Positions 46,235 through 57,800 are shown, counted from the first letter of the stretch. The stretch is DNA of 64,000 bases from Calothrix sp. FI2-JRJ7 (GCA_019359675.1 JAHHGX010000014.1:1-64000); one strand, 5' to 3'. Notes: generated by a model from the letters alone, not told the origin. Numbers and translations: made by a program.

Positions 46235-47224
46235 CCTCGCAAAGCAAGATTCCCAACTCTCAAAAAATCGGGAATCTAAAATTGAATTCAGCTATGCAGC
46301 AAACAATCCATTCGCCGCAATAATAAATGCTTGTGCTGCGTCAGGAGTGTCGCAACAAAGTTAGTTTTAGTCATGGCAAGTACAGGTTTGACAGGTGCTG
46401 CTGCAATTAATGCAGCTTTTGCCTTTTTGGGTTATCCTGCGGGAATATTAGGGTTTATTACGGTATTGGCTACAGATGCCTTGGCTAAAGTCTTTTATAA
46501 TGTATGAGCTTTTGAGGTGGCATTGGCGCCCTCTCAGCTTCAGAATTATTTTTTAACCGCCCATAGAAGCGTTATAGTGGGGGGTTCGTAGGCTGGATTC
46601 ATCGCAAAGGATTAAATTCCACGATTTTGCGTTTTCAACAGAGATTTTACTTAAGAGCAGGAAACTTTATTGTCATCGGGTAGTCTAAGTAGGAGATAAC
46701 TTATTTTTGACAAATGTATCTTTTTTATCCTGTTTTAAATCTGTGTTATCGTAAGATGTATCATCAGTATTACTACTGAAGGCGCATAATAAATTTAATG
46801 CTAGTTTTAAACTGATAAGATTACCACTCTTACGCAAGATTTGGCTATCTGTCGCTTTTTAATTATCTATTTCGGACTTTTTTTGCTGTTCTGTTGGTTT
46901 CTGATATTTATTTGTACTATTAAATTTAATACTCTATCTTAATAAAGATAGATGGTCTAAATAGGCTATCTCTATGATAGGCATGGGCTAGTTTAGACGA
47001 AATCAGTATAATTTAATACTTATAAAACTTATTTTTTTAAAGTCAGGGTAGTAATTTTACCTCTAGGGCAATTAGAATTAATCACTGCTTACATCTGCAA
47101 GTAATTGCTTGGCAGCTATTTTTGGTTACAAAAATTTTGTTGCTAAAAAATTTACTAGCGGCTGAGTTGTGCTGTGCTTTGTCAAGAAGGAGGTGTTTGT
47201 AAATTAGCTGGGGAGAAGTGGGTG
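46235..47224. other. gene-poor region between tnsD and DISARM, candidate distal CAST end
   Basis: 990 bp contain only one 44-codon frame. Three stretches resemble the reverse complement of the glmS-side TnsB sites: near 46713-46736 (AATGTATCTTTTTTAT), 46907-46920 (ATTTATTTGTACTA) and 47018-47037 (ACTTATAAAACTTATTTTTT). Spaced sites in inverted orientation are what a Tn7 left end shows, but the matches are weak. An 8-bp hairpin TCTATCTT / AAGATAGA (46933-46952) and a GTCTAAA / TTTAGAC inverted repeat (46955-46998) are also present. Confidence 0.4.
46373..46507 (+). CDS. 44-residue small hydrophobic protein
   Basis: A 44-codon frame begins MASTGLTGAAAINAAFAFLG and continues through a Gly/Ala/Ile-rich hydrophobic stretch (YPAGILGFITVLATDALAKV) to a TGA. 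Composition is that of a small membrane or pore-like peptide. It lies 139 bp after tnsD. No clear ribosome site (a weak GTTAGTTTTAGTC precedes the ATG) and no known family, so it may be a chance frame. Confidence 0.4.
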   Translation: MASTGLTGAAAINAAFAFLGYPAGILGFITVLATDALAKVFYNV

Positions 47225-50200
47225 ATGTTTGTTGATGCAGGTCAAATTGTGCGTGTTAGGTCTAGGCAGTATCTCGTAGAAGATGTTGTGTCAAGACCAG
47301 CTACTGAGGAAGATACTTTAGTTCATCTTTCTTGTTTGGAAGATGACGCTTTGGGAGAACAGTTAGAGGTTCTCTGGGAACGTGAAGTCGATGCTAAGGT
47401 TATTGGGGAAACTTCGTGGGAATGTATTGTTAATCGAGGTTTTGATAATCCACGTTTATTTTCTGCCTATCTTCACACACTACGTTGGAACTGCGTTACT
47501 TCAACTAACCCCAAGTTGTTTCAAGCTCCCTATCGCGCGGGTATTGAGGTTAAAGCTTATCAACTTGAACCGCTACGTAAGGCTTTGTTAATGCCGAGAG
47601 TTGGTTTATTTATCGCTGATGATGTTGGTTTGGGTAAGACTATCGAAGCGGGTCTAATTTTGAGAGAAATGCTGATGCGTCAAAGGGTGCGACGGGTGGT
47701 GATTTCCTGTCCTCCTTCGGTGGTGCGTCAGTGGCAGGAAGAAATGGAAAGTCGCTTCGGACTGACTTTTGTAATTTTTGACCGGGAATTTGTGGCTAAT
47801 CGTCGTCAGGAACGGGGTTATGGTATTAATCCTTGGACAACGCACACTCGGTTTATTATTTCTCATGCTTTGTTGCGAGATGAGACTTATGCGGCGCCAT
47901 TACGAGATTGGTTAGGAGATTTTGCAGCAAGTTCGATGCTTATTCTTGATGAAGCACACAATGCGGCGCCTGCAAGTGGTGCCAAATACGCAGTTGATTC
48001 TCAGTTAACTCGCACCGTTAGAGAGATAGCACCAAGATTTGAGCATAAGTTATTTCTTTCCGCGACTCCCCATAACGGACATTCAAATAGTTTTGCTGCT
48101 TTGCTAGAAATACTTGACCCGCAAAGATTTTGTCGAGGTGTACCCGTGCGGGATAAGAAATTACTCGACACGGTAATGGTGCGACGGTTAAAGCAAGATT
48201 TAAGAGAAGTTGGGGAAGAGTTTCCAGAACGTAAAGTTATTCCAATCGCCATTAATAATCTGCCAGAAGAGGCGCCAGAATTAAAATTGTCACGCTTACT
48301 GCATTCTTATCGTAGTTTGCGAGAGCAAAGACTTAAAGATGCTTCTAAAGCAACGCAAAATACAGCGATGTTGGTAATTACTTCGCTACAAAAGCGTTTG
48401 CTTTCCTCAATTGAAGCATTTTCCCGTACTCTGAAAGTACATCGTGCTGCTGTTGAAAAACAAGCTGTTAATTCTTCCAGTCATGAAATATTTAATTTGC
48501 CTTTACTGTTAGAATCACCCTCTTCCGATGACGAACGCGCGGAACTACCAGAAGAAGAAGTACAAGCAGAAGAAGATGCACAAATAACAGCAGCAACTAC
48601 GCAAACTGCATCAATTGGATTATCAGCACAGGAATTAGAAATATTAGACCAAATGACAGATGTAGCAAATCAATCTCGCTACTTACCTGACCCGCGTGTC
48701 AAAAAATTAATCGAGTGGATAAAAACAAATCTTTGTCCTAACCTAGGTCAACCTGGCGCCACTTGGTTAGAAAAGCGCGTCATAATATTTACTGAATATA
48801 CAGATACTAAACGTTACTTACAGCAACAATTACAAGCTGCCATCGCAGGTTCCTTCTTAGAACATGAAAGAATCGATGTATTTCACGGTGGAATAGGTGA
48901 GGAACGTCGAGAAGCAATTAAAAATGCTTTTAATGCTGACCCAGAGCGTCATCCATTAAGGATTTTGATTGCAACAGACGCAGCACGCGAAGGGGTAAAC
49001 CTACAAAACAATTGTGCGGACTTATACCATTTTGATATTCCGTGGAACCCTTCGAGAATGGAACAGCGAAACGGTAGAATAGATAGAAAATTACAACGTT
49101 CAAAAGAAGTTCGTTGCTACTACTTTGTCTTACCGCAACGTGTAGAAGATAGAGTATTAGACGTACTGGTAAGTAAAACAAAAACTATCCAAAAAGAATT
49201 AGGAACGCTTTCACCAGTTGTAGAGAAGAATTTATCGCGATTGCTAGAAAAAGGTATTCTGCATAATCAAGAAAGCAATATTACCGAATCTATCGAAAAA
49301 GCAGAATTACCAAACATTCAAACGATTAGTCAAGAGTTAGAAGACAACCGCCAGAAAAGAGAAGACTTATCTAAACAAATTGCTCAGTTGCAAGAAATGT
49401 TAAAGACTTCGCAAAGTTGGTTAGGACTCGATGACCATCATTTCCGCGAAGCAATTTCTGCATCTTTAGAAATTCTCGGCGCCACTCCTCTAGCTCCAGT
49501 AGATACAAACGAAGCATGTGAAGACAAATCAACAGCGAAATGGACACTTCCACCCCTCGACCAACGCGCAGACCATACATGGGCAAATACCTTTGACACA
49601 TTACGACTACCACGTAAAAAAGGACAAAAACCTTGGGACTGGCGCCGGGAAGCACCAATTCGTCCGGTAGTATTCCGTGACCCTGGTTCTTTGGATGGTG
49701 ATGTAGTTCACCTGCACTTAGAACATCGGGTAGTACAAAGATTGTTGAGTAGATTTTTAGCGCAGGGTTTTCTACATGACGAATTAACGCGCGCTTGTGT
49801 ATGTTTGACTGACGACCCAATGCCGAAAGTTATAGCTTTGGGACGCTTATCTGTATATGGACAAGGCGCCTCAAGGTTACACGACGAAGTTATCGCGGTT
49901 GCTGCCGAATGGATAGACCCAGCAGTAAGGGGACGCAAGAAATTACAACCTCTAAATGAAGGCGAAAAAGATAATGTCCTGAAATTATTAGAAGATTCTT
50001 TAGGTTCTCCTCGCTTGCAAAAAGTTACCGATACAGCTAAAGAACTATTAAAAAGTAATGCTACGCAAGATATTACTGATTTGATACCACATTTACAGCG
50101 TCGTGCAAACACATTGGCAGAAAGGGCAGAAAAGGAACTGATAAAAAGAGGAGAAAAAGAAGCTGCGGAAATGAAAAAGATTCTCGAACAGCAGCAGCAG

Positions 50201-50446
50201 TCTATTCTCCAGCATAAAAAAGATATTGAGGAGAAGCAGAAGCAACCAAAGCAGTTATCTTTTCTTCCTACTGAAGATTATGAAAAACGCCAGTTAGATG
50301 CTGATAGGCGCCATTGGGAAAAGCGACTAAAAGCACTTAACGAGGAAATAATCTCCGAACCCGCGCGCATCGAAGCTTCGTATCAGGTTAAGGCTGTAAG
50401 GGTTGAGCCTGTTGGTTTAGTTTATTTATGGCCTGTTTCTGGGTAA
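47225..50446 (+). CDS. drmD: DISARM SNF2-like helicase DrmD
   Basis: The protein (about 1073 aa) is an SNF2/HepA-type helicase: Walker A IADDVGLGKTIEAGLILRE near residue 131, DEAH in MLILDEAHNAAP near 241, and the helicase C lobe VIIFTEYTDTKRYLQQQL with ATDAAREGVNLQ and PSRMEQRNGRIDR. A coiled, charged C-terminal region (about 880-1000) follows. DrmD is the gene that marks class 1 DISARM, a multi-gene restriction defence. I start at ATG 47225 (GGAG site) rather than the GTG at 47174. drmMI follows after 77 bp. Confidence 0.9.
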   Translation: MFVDAGQIVRVRSRQYLVEDVVSRPATEEDTLVHLSCLEDDALGEQLEVLWEREVDAKVIGETSWECIVNRGFDNPRLFSAYLHTLRWNCVTSTNPKLFQAPYRAGIEVKAYQLEPLRKALLMPRVGLFIADDVGLGKTIEAGLILREMLMRQRVRRVVISCPPSVVRQWQEEMESRFGLTFVIFDREFVANRRQERGYGINPWTTHTRFIISHALLRDETYAAPLRDWLGDFAASSMLILDEAHNAAPASGAKYAVDSQLTRTVREIAPRFEHKLFLSATPHNGHSNSFAALLEILDPQRFCRGVPVRDKKLLDTVMVRRLKQDLREVGEEFPERKVIPIAINNLPEEAPELKLSRLLHSYRSLREQRLKDASKATQNTAMLVITSLQKRLLSSIEAFSRTLKVHRAAVEKQAVNSSSHEIFNLPLLLESPSSDDERAELPEEEVQAEEDAQITAATTQTASIGLSAQELEILDQMTDVANQSRYLPDPRVKKLIEWIKTNLCPNLGQPGATWLEKRVIIFTEYTDTKRYLQQQLQAAIAGSFLEHERIDVFHGGIGEERREAIKNAFNADPERHPLRILIATDAAREGVNLQNNCADLYHFDIPWNPSRMEQRNGRIDRKLQRSKEVRCYYFVLPQRVEDRVLDVLVSKTKTIQKELGTLSPVVEKNLSRLLEKGILHNQESNITESIEKAELPNIQTISQELEDNRQKREDLSKQIAQLQEMLKTSQSWLGLDDHHFREAISASLEILGATPLAPVDTNEACEDKSTAKWTLPPLDQRADHTWANTFDTLRLPRKKGQKPWDWRREAPIRPVVFRDPGSLDGDVVHLHLEHRVVQRLLSRFLAQGFLHDELTRACVCLTDDPMPKVIALGRLSVYGQGASRLHDEVIAVAAEWIDPAVRGRKKLQPLNEGEKDNVLKLLEDSLGSPRLQKVTDTAKELLKSNATQDITDLIPHLQRRANTLAERAEKELIKRGEKEAAEMKKILEQQQQSILQHKKDIEEKQKQPKQLSFLPTEDYEKRQLDADRRHWEKRLKALNEEIISEPARIEASYQVKAVRVEPVGLVYLWPVSG

Positions 50447-50523
50447 CTCTTGTGGAGCAGGCATCACGAACTGCATAAACAAGTTTATTTTTTATGAAAT
50501 TAAAAAATTTCGAGTGATAAAAA

Positions 50524-53500
50524 ATGGCGAAAAATCTAGAAATACAAGCACATAAAGAGTGGTTAGGTTTTATTCAACCTGTGGGGTTAGTAGTATCTCC
50601 TCCCGCATTAGTTGCAGCGCAAGCATCTGTAAATAGAAACGTTGTTGAATTACAGCAAAAATTGCTCGCTTGTGTTAATCGTGAAGATGGCGCCTCAATT
50701 TCTGATTTTCCTGCTTTCACCGTCGATGTACTTGGCTGGGAAATAACAGATTTAACAGATAATTCTGAAAAATTAGCCGAGTTAGCAGTATCTCTTCCTG
50801 AATATGGGGAAATTTTACAACCAACTTATGCCGTATCTAATGATAATAACGGTTGGTTGATGTTGGTGCAAGAAATAAATACAGGTACAAATTTTGACCA
50901 ATTGAATAACGATAATAATAAAACGACAGCATGGCACGCAAGCCCCCAGGAAAAATTTGAGCGATTATTACGAGAAAAAGAAATTCCCATTGGTATAATC
51001 TTTAATGGTATAGAAATACGTTTAGTTTATGCACCCCGTGGTGAATCTTCGGGACACTTGACATTTCCTGTACAAGCAATGTGCGAAGTGTCAGGAAGAT
51101 TAATATTAGGCGCCATGCATATGCTATTAGAAGCAGACCGAGTATTTGGGATGTTACCAGAACGTCGTTTAGCTGCGTTGTTACAAAATAGCCGTAAGTA
51201 TCAAAATGAGGTTTCGACGAAGTTATCGGAACAGGTTTTAGATGCACTATGGGAATTGTTACGAGGTTTCCAAACAGCAAATGATGCTTCTAAAAATAGT
51301 TTGCTGGGTGATATTCCTCAAACAAATTCTCAGCATATTTACGGTGGATTAATTACAGTTTTACTGCGCTTAGTTTTCTTGCTATACGCAGAAGATGAGG
51401 GCTTAATGCCGCAAGATTCAATATATACGCGCAATTATTCTGTAACTGGACTTTATGAGAGATTGCGCGAAGATGCGGGTAATTATCCTGACACAATGGA
51501 GCAACGTTATGGCGCCTGGGCATGGTTACTTAGCCTTTTCCGCTTAGTGTATGATGGCGGTTGTCATGCTGATTTATATTTACCTGCTCGTCATGGGCAG
51601 CTTTTCGACCCTGATGAATATGCTTTTTTAGAAGGTCGTTCCCGCAACACTACATATAAAGAATGGGAACTAATTGAACCACCTCGCATTTCTGATGGAG
51701 TGATTTATAAAGTCTTACAACGGTTATTGGTTCTTGATGGAGAGCGTTTATCATATCGTTCTTTGGATGTCGAACAAATTGGTTCCGTTTATGAGGCGGC
51801 TTGCGGATATGAAGTAAATATTGCTACATCTAAATCCATTGGTATATGGAGTAAGCCAAAAAGTGCTAAAGCTTCGGTGACTGTGGTTGTTAGTGTTGAC
51901 GAAGTATTAAAAACTAAAGTCAATGATAGAGCCAAGTATTTAAAAGAGATTGCAGGTTGCGAAATAACCGGAAAATCACTGAGTAAATTAAAGCAAGCAA
52001 AAACCGCAGATGATTTAATCGCAGCTTTAGGACGCAAGATATCTCAGCAAACCCCAACAATTATGGCGCCAGGTTCATTGTATTTGCAACCAGGAGAAGA
52101 ACGGCGCCGTAGTGGTTCTCATTATACACCTCGCGCGTTAACAGAACCAATTGTTAGAGAAACCCTTAGACCAGTTTTATCAGCATTGGGAGAACGTCCC
52201 ACACCAGAGCAAATTTTAAATTTGAAAGTATGTGATTTAGCTGTAGGTAGCGGCGCCTTTTTAGTCGAAGCTTGCCGTCAATTGGCAGAAAAATTAGTAG
52301 AAGCTTGGAACCAACATGGTATTATTACAGAAATACCTGCTGATGAAGAACCGTTACTTTACGGGCGCCGTTTAATCGCACAACGTTGTTTGTATGGGGT
52401 AGATAAAAACCCCTTTGCGGTCACTTTGGCAAAGTTATCATTATGGTTAGTGACATTAGCGAAAAAGCAACCATTTACATTTTTAGACCATGCACTAAAA
52501 TGTGGTGATTCGTTAGTGGGTTTAACGCGCGACCAACTTGTTAAATTTAACTGGGAACGCGATACTACCTATGATGACCCAAATTTACCTTTATTTAACG
52601 AGAACTATAAGAAGATTAAATTCAACCGCGATAACATCCAAACTTTAGATGATGAAAACTACGAAGCAAAGCGCGATTTTTATCATGCTGCTGAAGAATT
52701 ATTACAAGACGCGCGGTTGAAGGGTGATTTAGTAGTTGCATCTTTCTTTGCTACGGATAAAGATAAAGCAAGAAAGGATGAACTTAATGCATCATGGTTA
52801 AAATTTAGAGATTGGCAGAAGAATAAAGATAATTTAGAAGTTGCAAAAATTAGTCAAGGATTGCGGCAAGCAGAAAAACCTGTTAAAGTATTTAATTGGG
52901 AGTTAGAATTTCCAGAAGTATTTGATAGAGAAAATCCTGGATTTGATGCAATTGTTGGAAATCCTCCGTTTTTAGGTGGTAAACGTATTAGCACAGTATT
53001 AGGAGATGGTTATAGAGATTGGTTGCCTGTTGTTAATCCAGAAGCTAATAGTAATAGTGATTTAGTCGCTCACTTTTACCGTAGGGCGTTTAGCATTTTA
53101 CGAAAATCAGGCTGTTTTGGTTTAATTGCCACAAATACAATTGCCCAAGGTGACACTCGCAATACTGGATTGACATATATATGTGAGAATGGTGGAACTA
53201 TATATAATGCTCAAAAGCGATTAAAGTGGCCTGGTTTAGCTGCGGTTATTGTGAGTGTAGTTAATATTTTTAAGGGTGATTATCAAGGTGTAAAGCTCTT
53301 GGATGGACGAGAAGTTGATTTAATTTCAGCGTTCTTATTTAAATCTGGTAGAAATATTAATCCTGCTGTGTTATTAGCAAATGCTGATAAAAGTTTTATT
53401 GGTAGCATTGTACTGGGTATGGGGTTTACATTTGATGATTCTAACCCTGACGCTACACCTATTGCAGAAATGCATCATTTAATTGAGAAAAATCCTAAAA

Positions 53501-54480
53501 ATTCAGAGCTAATTTTTCCTTATATCGGAGGTTCAGAGGTAAATTCTAGCCCAACTCATACCCATAAGCGCTATGTTATAAATTTTGGAGATATGAGTGA
53601 AAATGAGGCGAGACAATTTCCTGATTTAATGAAAATTGTAGAAGAAAAAGTTAAGCCTGAACGTGATAAATTGAAACGTGATGCTTATCGAACACGATGG
53701 TGGCAATATGCGGAAAAACAAGCAGCTTTAGCGAAAACGATTGCACCTCTCAAACGTGTATTAGTTATTTCCCGTATAAGTAATTCCTACGCATTTACAT
53801 TTTTACCTAAAGGCATTGTTTATAATGAGAAAATAGTAGTCTTTGCTTTTCAAAATAATGCTGCTTTCTGTTTATTACAATCACGAATACATGAAATTTG
53901 GACTCGTTTTTTTAGCTCGAGTTTAAAAGATGACCTTCAGTATACTCCCTCAGACTGCTTTCAAACCTTCCCTTTCCCTGACAACTGGGAAAACAACCCC
54001 GCATTAGAAGCTATAGGCAAAAAATACTATGAATACCGCGCGGCATTAATGGTTCGCAACAACCAAGGACTTACCGACACCTACAACCGTTTCCATGACC
54101 CCGACGAATACAACCCAGAAATTATCAAACTTCGCGAACTCCACACAGCAATGGATAGGGCAGTACTCGATGCATACGGTTGGACGGATATTTCCACCGA
54201 CTGCGATTTTCTCCTTGACTACGAAGAAGAGGAAGACACAGAAAACAGCAGTGGACGACAAAAGAAAAAACCTTGGCGCCATCGTTGGGGTGAAGAAACC
54301 CACGATGAGGTTTTAGCACGGTTGCTGGATTTGAACCAACAGCGCGCGGAAGCAGAAATTTTAGGAGGTCAGGTTGCAGATAAAGGTAAAGGAAAAGGAA
54401 ATACTAAAAATACAGGCAAAAGAGGAGGAACACGGAAGATAGAAGCAGATGCTAGTATTCCCGGTTTTAAAGCTACCTAA
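50524..54480 (+). CDS. drmMI: DISARM adenine-specific DNA methyltransferase DrmMI
   Basis: The 1318-aa protein is a large gamma-class N6-adenine methyltransferase of the BREX PglX/DrmMI type. The SAM-binding motif is CDLAVGSGAFLVEACR near residue 570 and the catalytic NPPF is in FDAIVGNPPFLGGK near 812. A target-recognition region follows, with a C-terminal basic tail (KGKGKGNTKNTGKRGGTRK). It marks host DNA so the DISARM effectors spare it. The 5' part has no known domain. Size fits class 1 DISARM. Confidence 0.92.
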   Translation: MAKNLEIQAHKEWLGFIQPVGLVVSPPALVAAQASVNRNVVELQQKLLACVNREDGASISDFPAFTVDVLGWEITDLTDNSEKLAELAVSLPEYGEILQPTYAVSNDNNGWLMLVQEINTGTNFDQLNNDNNKTTAWHASPQEKFERLLREKEIPIGIIFNGIEIRLVYAPRGESSGHLTFPVQAMCEVSGRLILGAMHMLLEADRVFGMLPERRLAALLQNSRKYQNEVSTKLSEQVLDALWELLRGFQTANDASKNSLLGDIPQTNSQHIYGGLITVLLRLVFLLYAEDEGLMPQDSIYTRNYSVTGLYERLREDAGNYPDTMEQRYGAWAWLLSLFRLVYDGGCHADLYLPARHGQLFDPDEYAFLEGRSRNTTYKEWELIEPPRISDGVIYKVLQRLLVLDGERLSYRSLDVEQIGSVYEAACGYEVNIATSKSIGIWSKPKSAKASVTVVVSVDEVLKTKVNDRAKYLKEIAGCEITGKSLSKLKQAKTADDLIAALGRKISQQTPTIMAPGSLYLQPGEERRRSGSHYTPRALTEPIVRETLRPVLSALGERPTPEQILNLKVCDLAVGSGAFLVEACRQLAEKLVEAWNQHGIITEIPADEEPLLYGRRLIAQRCLYGVDKNPFAVTLAKLSLWLVTLAKKQPFTFLDHALKCGDSLVGLTRDQLVKFNWERDTTYDDPNLPLFNENYKKIKFNRDNIQTLDDENYEAKRDFYHAAEELLQDARLKGDLVVASFFATDKDKARKDELNASWLKFRDWQKNKDNLEVAKISQGLRQAEKPVKVFNWELEFPEVFDRENPGFDAIVGNPPFLGGKRISTVLGDGYRDWLPVVNPEANSNSDLVAHFYRRAFSILRKSGCFGLIATNTIAQGDTRNTGLTYICENGGTIYNAQKRLKWPGLAAVIVSVVNIFKGDYQGVKLLDGREVDLISAFLFKSGRNINPAVLLANADKSFIGSIVLGMGFTFDDSNPDATPIAEMHHLIEKNPKNSELIFPYIGGSEVNSSPTHTHKRYVINFGDMSENEARQFPDLMKIVEEKVKPERDKLKRDAYRTRWWQYAEKQAALAKTIAPLKRVLVISRISNSYAFTFLPKGIVYNEKIVVFAFQNNAAFCLLQSRIHEIWTRFFSSSLKDDLQYTPSDCFQTFPFPDNWENNPALEAIGKKYYEYRAALMVRNNQGLTDTYNRFHDPDEYNPEIIKLRELHTAMDRAVLDAYGWTDISTDCDFLLDYEEEEDTENSSGRQKKKPWRHRWGEETHDEVLARLLDLNQQRAEAEILGGQVADKGKGKGNTKNTGKRGGTRKIEADASIPGFKAT

Positions 54481-54498
54481 ATATGTTGATATTTTTTT

Positions 54499-54756
54499 AT
54501 GGTGTCATACACTCTACGATTTTATGTGCTGCATAAAATTGAGATTGAAAAGGTGCCGGAAATATCGGGATTATTCTGGGTAAAGCACAACTATATCAAA
54601 GTACACAAAATGCAATTTATCACTGATACAATAATTACTGAAATTACCCAACGTATCGTAAACAAACTAAATCCTGAACAAATTATTTTTTCTTTCTTTT
54701 CTTCCTTTGCGAACTTTGCGTCCTTTGCGGTTCGTTGTACTAAAAACGGATTATAA
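54499..54756 (+). pseudogene. fragment of a nucleotidyltransferase (MNT-like) gene
   Basis: Within an 85-codon frame, FITDTIITEITQRIVNKLNP followed by EQIIFSF resembles the N-terminus of a minimal nucleotidyltransferase up to the IILFGSYA motif. The frame then runs into CTTTGCG-type repeat sequence before the GSxxxG catalytic motif appears. This is a truncated relic within the DISARM operon. Confidence 0.45.
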
Positions 54757-54895
54757 CTTTATTTTTAGAAAATGTGAAAATATTTAAGATGCTACCCTAC
54801 GGGAAAACTCCGTTTACGTTCCTCAGCATGACAGAAGTTTAGTATTTTAACCGTTTGCAGTTTGCGGTATATATTTATTTTAATAAAAATACATT
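54757..54895. other. short spacer before drmA
   Basis: 139 bp without a gene; together with the relic upstream it makes the largest gap (415 bp) in the DISARM operon, so drmA may have its own promoter. Confidence 0.5.
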
Positions 54896-57800
54896 ATGAC
54901 TAAAACCCCAGCCGAAGTACGTCAACATCTTATCGAAGCTTTACAACTTGACCTAGTAGGCCCTACTCCCGATGATGTTGACTATATAGAAGAAATAATC
55001 GACCAGGCGCCATCAAAATGGTATTTAACAGGTTTTCTTGTACCATACGGCGCCTCTTTTGAACAACGCGCGGATGAAACTGCGGATGAAGAGTTAGACG
55101 AACTTGGTCGCGTTGGTGGGGGTGATGATGAAGGTACACCCGAAAAGACATTTGCGAAAAAGGCTTTTTTCCCTTCTTCAATGGGTCTAAGTTTACTTGT
55201 TAATGAAAATACCAGCCATCTCAATGCTACTATCGCGTGGGGTGATTATTCTCCTTGTAAAGAGAATTTAGATGAAGAAACGCAAGAAAAACAAACTATG
55301 TCGGGATGTTGGAAACGCATTCCTCATCAAGTCGATTTAATTATTCCTTTACGAGATAATAATATTCAAAATTCAACTATTTCTATACCTGATAGCAATG
55401 GTTTACAGTTGGTTGTTTCTACTCGTCCTGTCACTTCTGGAGAACTTGTACCTGTTGGGACTTTTTCGGTATCGGTATTTTTGGTAAATAATCGTCAGCC
55501 TACAAACGATAAAGAACGTGATATTACTTATACTTTTCAAACTAGTTTAGTTATTAATACCCCAGAATCTTTAGTTCCTCGTCCTAATTTACGCGGACGG
55601 GATAATAATGATTGGGATGAAAGTGTTGCCGATTTACAATATCGAAATGATTATGAATATGCTGTTGGTCATAATGTTTCTGCTGTAGCTATTACTAACC
55701 CTGATGGTAGTTGTAACCATGTCCATACTGCTTGGATACCAACTGCTGATGTGGAAAAGGTGATTGCAACTGAAGAGGAATTTAAAGATGTGGAATTAGG
55801 GATGGAGGAAATAGCTAAGGCGCCCACATCCTTGGTTTTGCAAAATATGCTAATTTCAATTGTGGATGCTTACGGCGATTGGATTGAACAGCAACGTGCG
55901 AAATTTCCCAAGGAACCTAAGCGGTTGAATATGGCATCGGAATTATTGCAACGCGCGACTCTTGCCAAAAATCGCATTAAACAAGGTATACAAGCTTTAC
56001 AAGACCCACAAATATTTGAAGCATTCCAAATTGGAAATCGTGTAATTGCTACATATATTCGCCAGCGCGCGACCCACGGTACAGATAATACACCCGAAAG
56101 TGTCGATGCTCCTAAATGGCGCCCTTTCCAGTTAGCGTTTATTTTAATGAACTTAGTTGGAGTCGCTGACCCAGAAGATGACGACAGGGAATTAGTTGAT
56201 TTGTTATTTTTCCCTACAGGGGGTGGTAAAACCGAAGCTTATTTAGGACTTGCTGCTTTTACACTCGTACTGCGGCGCCTGCATAACCCTGATATCAAAT
56301 CTGCTGGTTTAAGTGTTTTAATGCGCTATACGCTTCGACTTCTCACCCTTGACCAACTTGGAAGGGCAGCTACAATGATTTGCGCTTTAGAATTGGAACG
56401 ACAGAAAAATCCTGGTAAATTGGGAACTTGGCCTTTTGAAATTGGACTATGGGTGGGACAAGCAGCGACACCCAACCGCATGGGTAAAAAAGACGATGGA
56501 GATGATAATAGTGCTAGAAAACGCACGCTTGATTTTCAAAAAAATGACCGTAACCCTTCACCCATACCTTTAGAAAAATGTCCTTGGTGCGATACAAAAT
56601 TCAAGCCTAACTCATTCCAACTACTACCCAACACTGAGCAACCCACCAATTTACACGTATATTGCAGCAACCGTCGCTGTAATTTTTCTGGTAGCAAAAA
56701 CAAAAATTTACCCATTGTCGCTGTAGACGAACCAATTTATCGTCGTTTACCCTGCTTTATTATTGCCACAGTTGATAAATTCGCCAGTTTACCTTGGGTT
56801 GGTGAAACGGGTGCATTATTCGGAAAAGTAGACCGCTTTGATAAAGATGGCTTTTATGGCCCGACTCAACCCGGACGAGGTAAACCATTGGGAGGTCATT
56901 TACCCCCACCAGATTTAATTATCCAAGACGAATTACATTTAATATCCGGTCCCTTGGGAACAATGGTCGGACTGTACGAAACTGCTATTGATGCTTTATG
57001 CAGTCGTGAAATTAATGGTAAAGTGACTCGACCGAAAATAATTGCTTCTACTGCTACAGTTCGTCGCGCAAGTAAGCAAATTCAAGCATTATTTGGTCGC
57101 AGCGATGTTGATATTTTCCCCCCACCAGGTCCAGATAGACGCGATTCGTTTTTTGCCAAAACAGTAAGCGCAAGTGAGAAAAACGCGCGCACTTATGTAG
57201 GAATTGCGGCACAAGGACGCAGTTTAAAGGTAGTATTATTACGTACTTATCTTGTTTTGTTAGGCGCCGCTCAAAAGCACTGGTTAGCTGCCGGAGGCAA
57301 GAAAAATCTCAAGAATCCAGCCGACCCCTACATGGCATTACTAGGTTACTTTAACTCACTACGGGAACTAGGAGGAAGTCGTCGCATCGTTGAAGATGAA
57401 GTGAACTCACGTCTCAATAGCTACAGCAAACGTAAACGAGTTGATGAAACTACTAGTTTATTCGCCGACCGAAAAATAGATGATGAACCAGAGGAACTTA
57501 CATCGCGCGTTAGTACTAGCTCAGTTGCAGACACAAAACGGCGAATGGAAATAACCTTTGATAAAAGCGACAAAGTTGATGTTGTTTTAGCAACAAATAT
57601 GATTTCTGTGGGTTTGGATATTACTCGTCTCGGCTTAATGGTAGTTCTCGGTCAACCGAAAACAGCCGCCGAATATATCCAAGCAACTAGCCGTGTCGGA
57701 CGCGATGAAAACAAACCAGGATTAGTTATAACATTACTTAATGTCCATCGACCAAGAGACCGTTCTCACTACGAGCGTTTCTTTGCTTGGCATTCATCAT

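Larger units (their letters stand above)
31273..47170 (+). mobile_element. type I-B1 CRISPR-associated Tn7-like transposon (CAST), distal end uncertain
   Basis: Separate tnsA, tnsB, tnsC and tniQ, followed by cas6, cas8, cas7, cas5, a short array and a second, long TnsD-type tniQ gene, all downstream of glmS, match the known type I-B1 CAST layout. Adaptation genes and cas3 are absent, as in other CASTs. The glmS-proximal end is clear. The distal end is not: 47170 is a provisional limit based on loss of the low-GGCGCC composition and weak inverted TnsB-like sites at 46.7-47.05 kb. If those are wrong, the DISARM genes and even the 61-64 kb module could be further cargo. Confidence 0.85.

Noticed and set aside
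54499-54756. Intact extra DISARM gene between drmMI and drmA
   Set aside because: Only the N-terminal helix of a nucleotidyltransferase is present, and the rest is repeat-derived low-complexity sequence.
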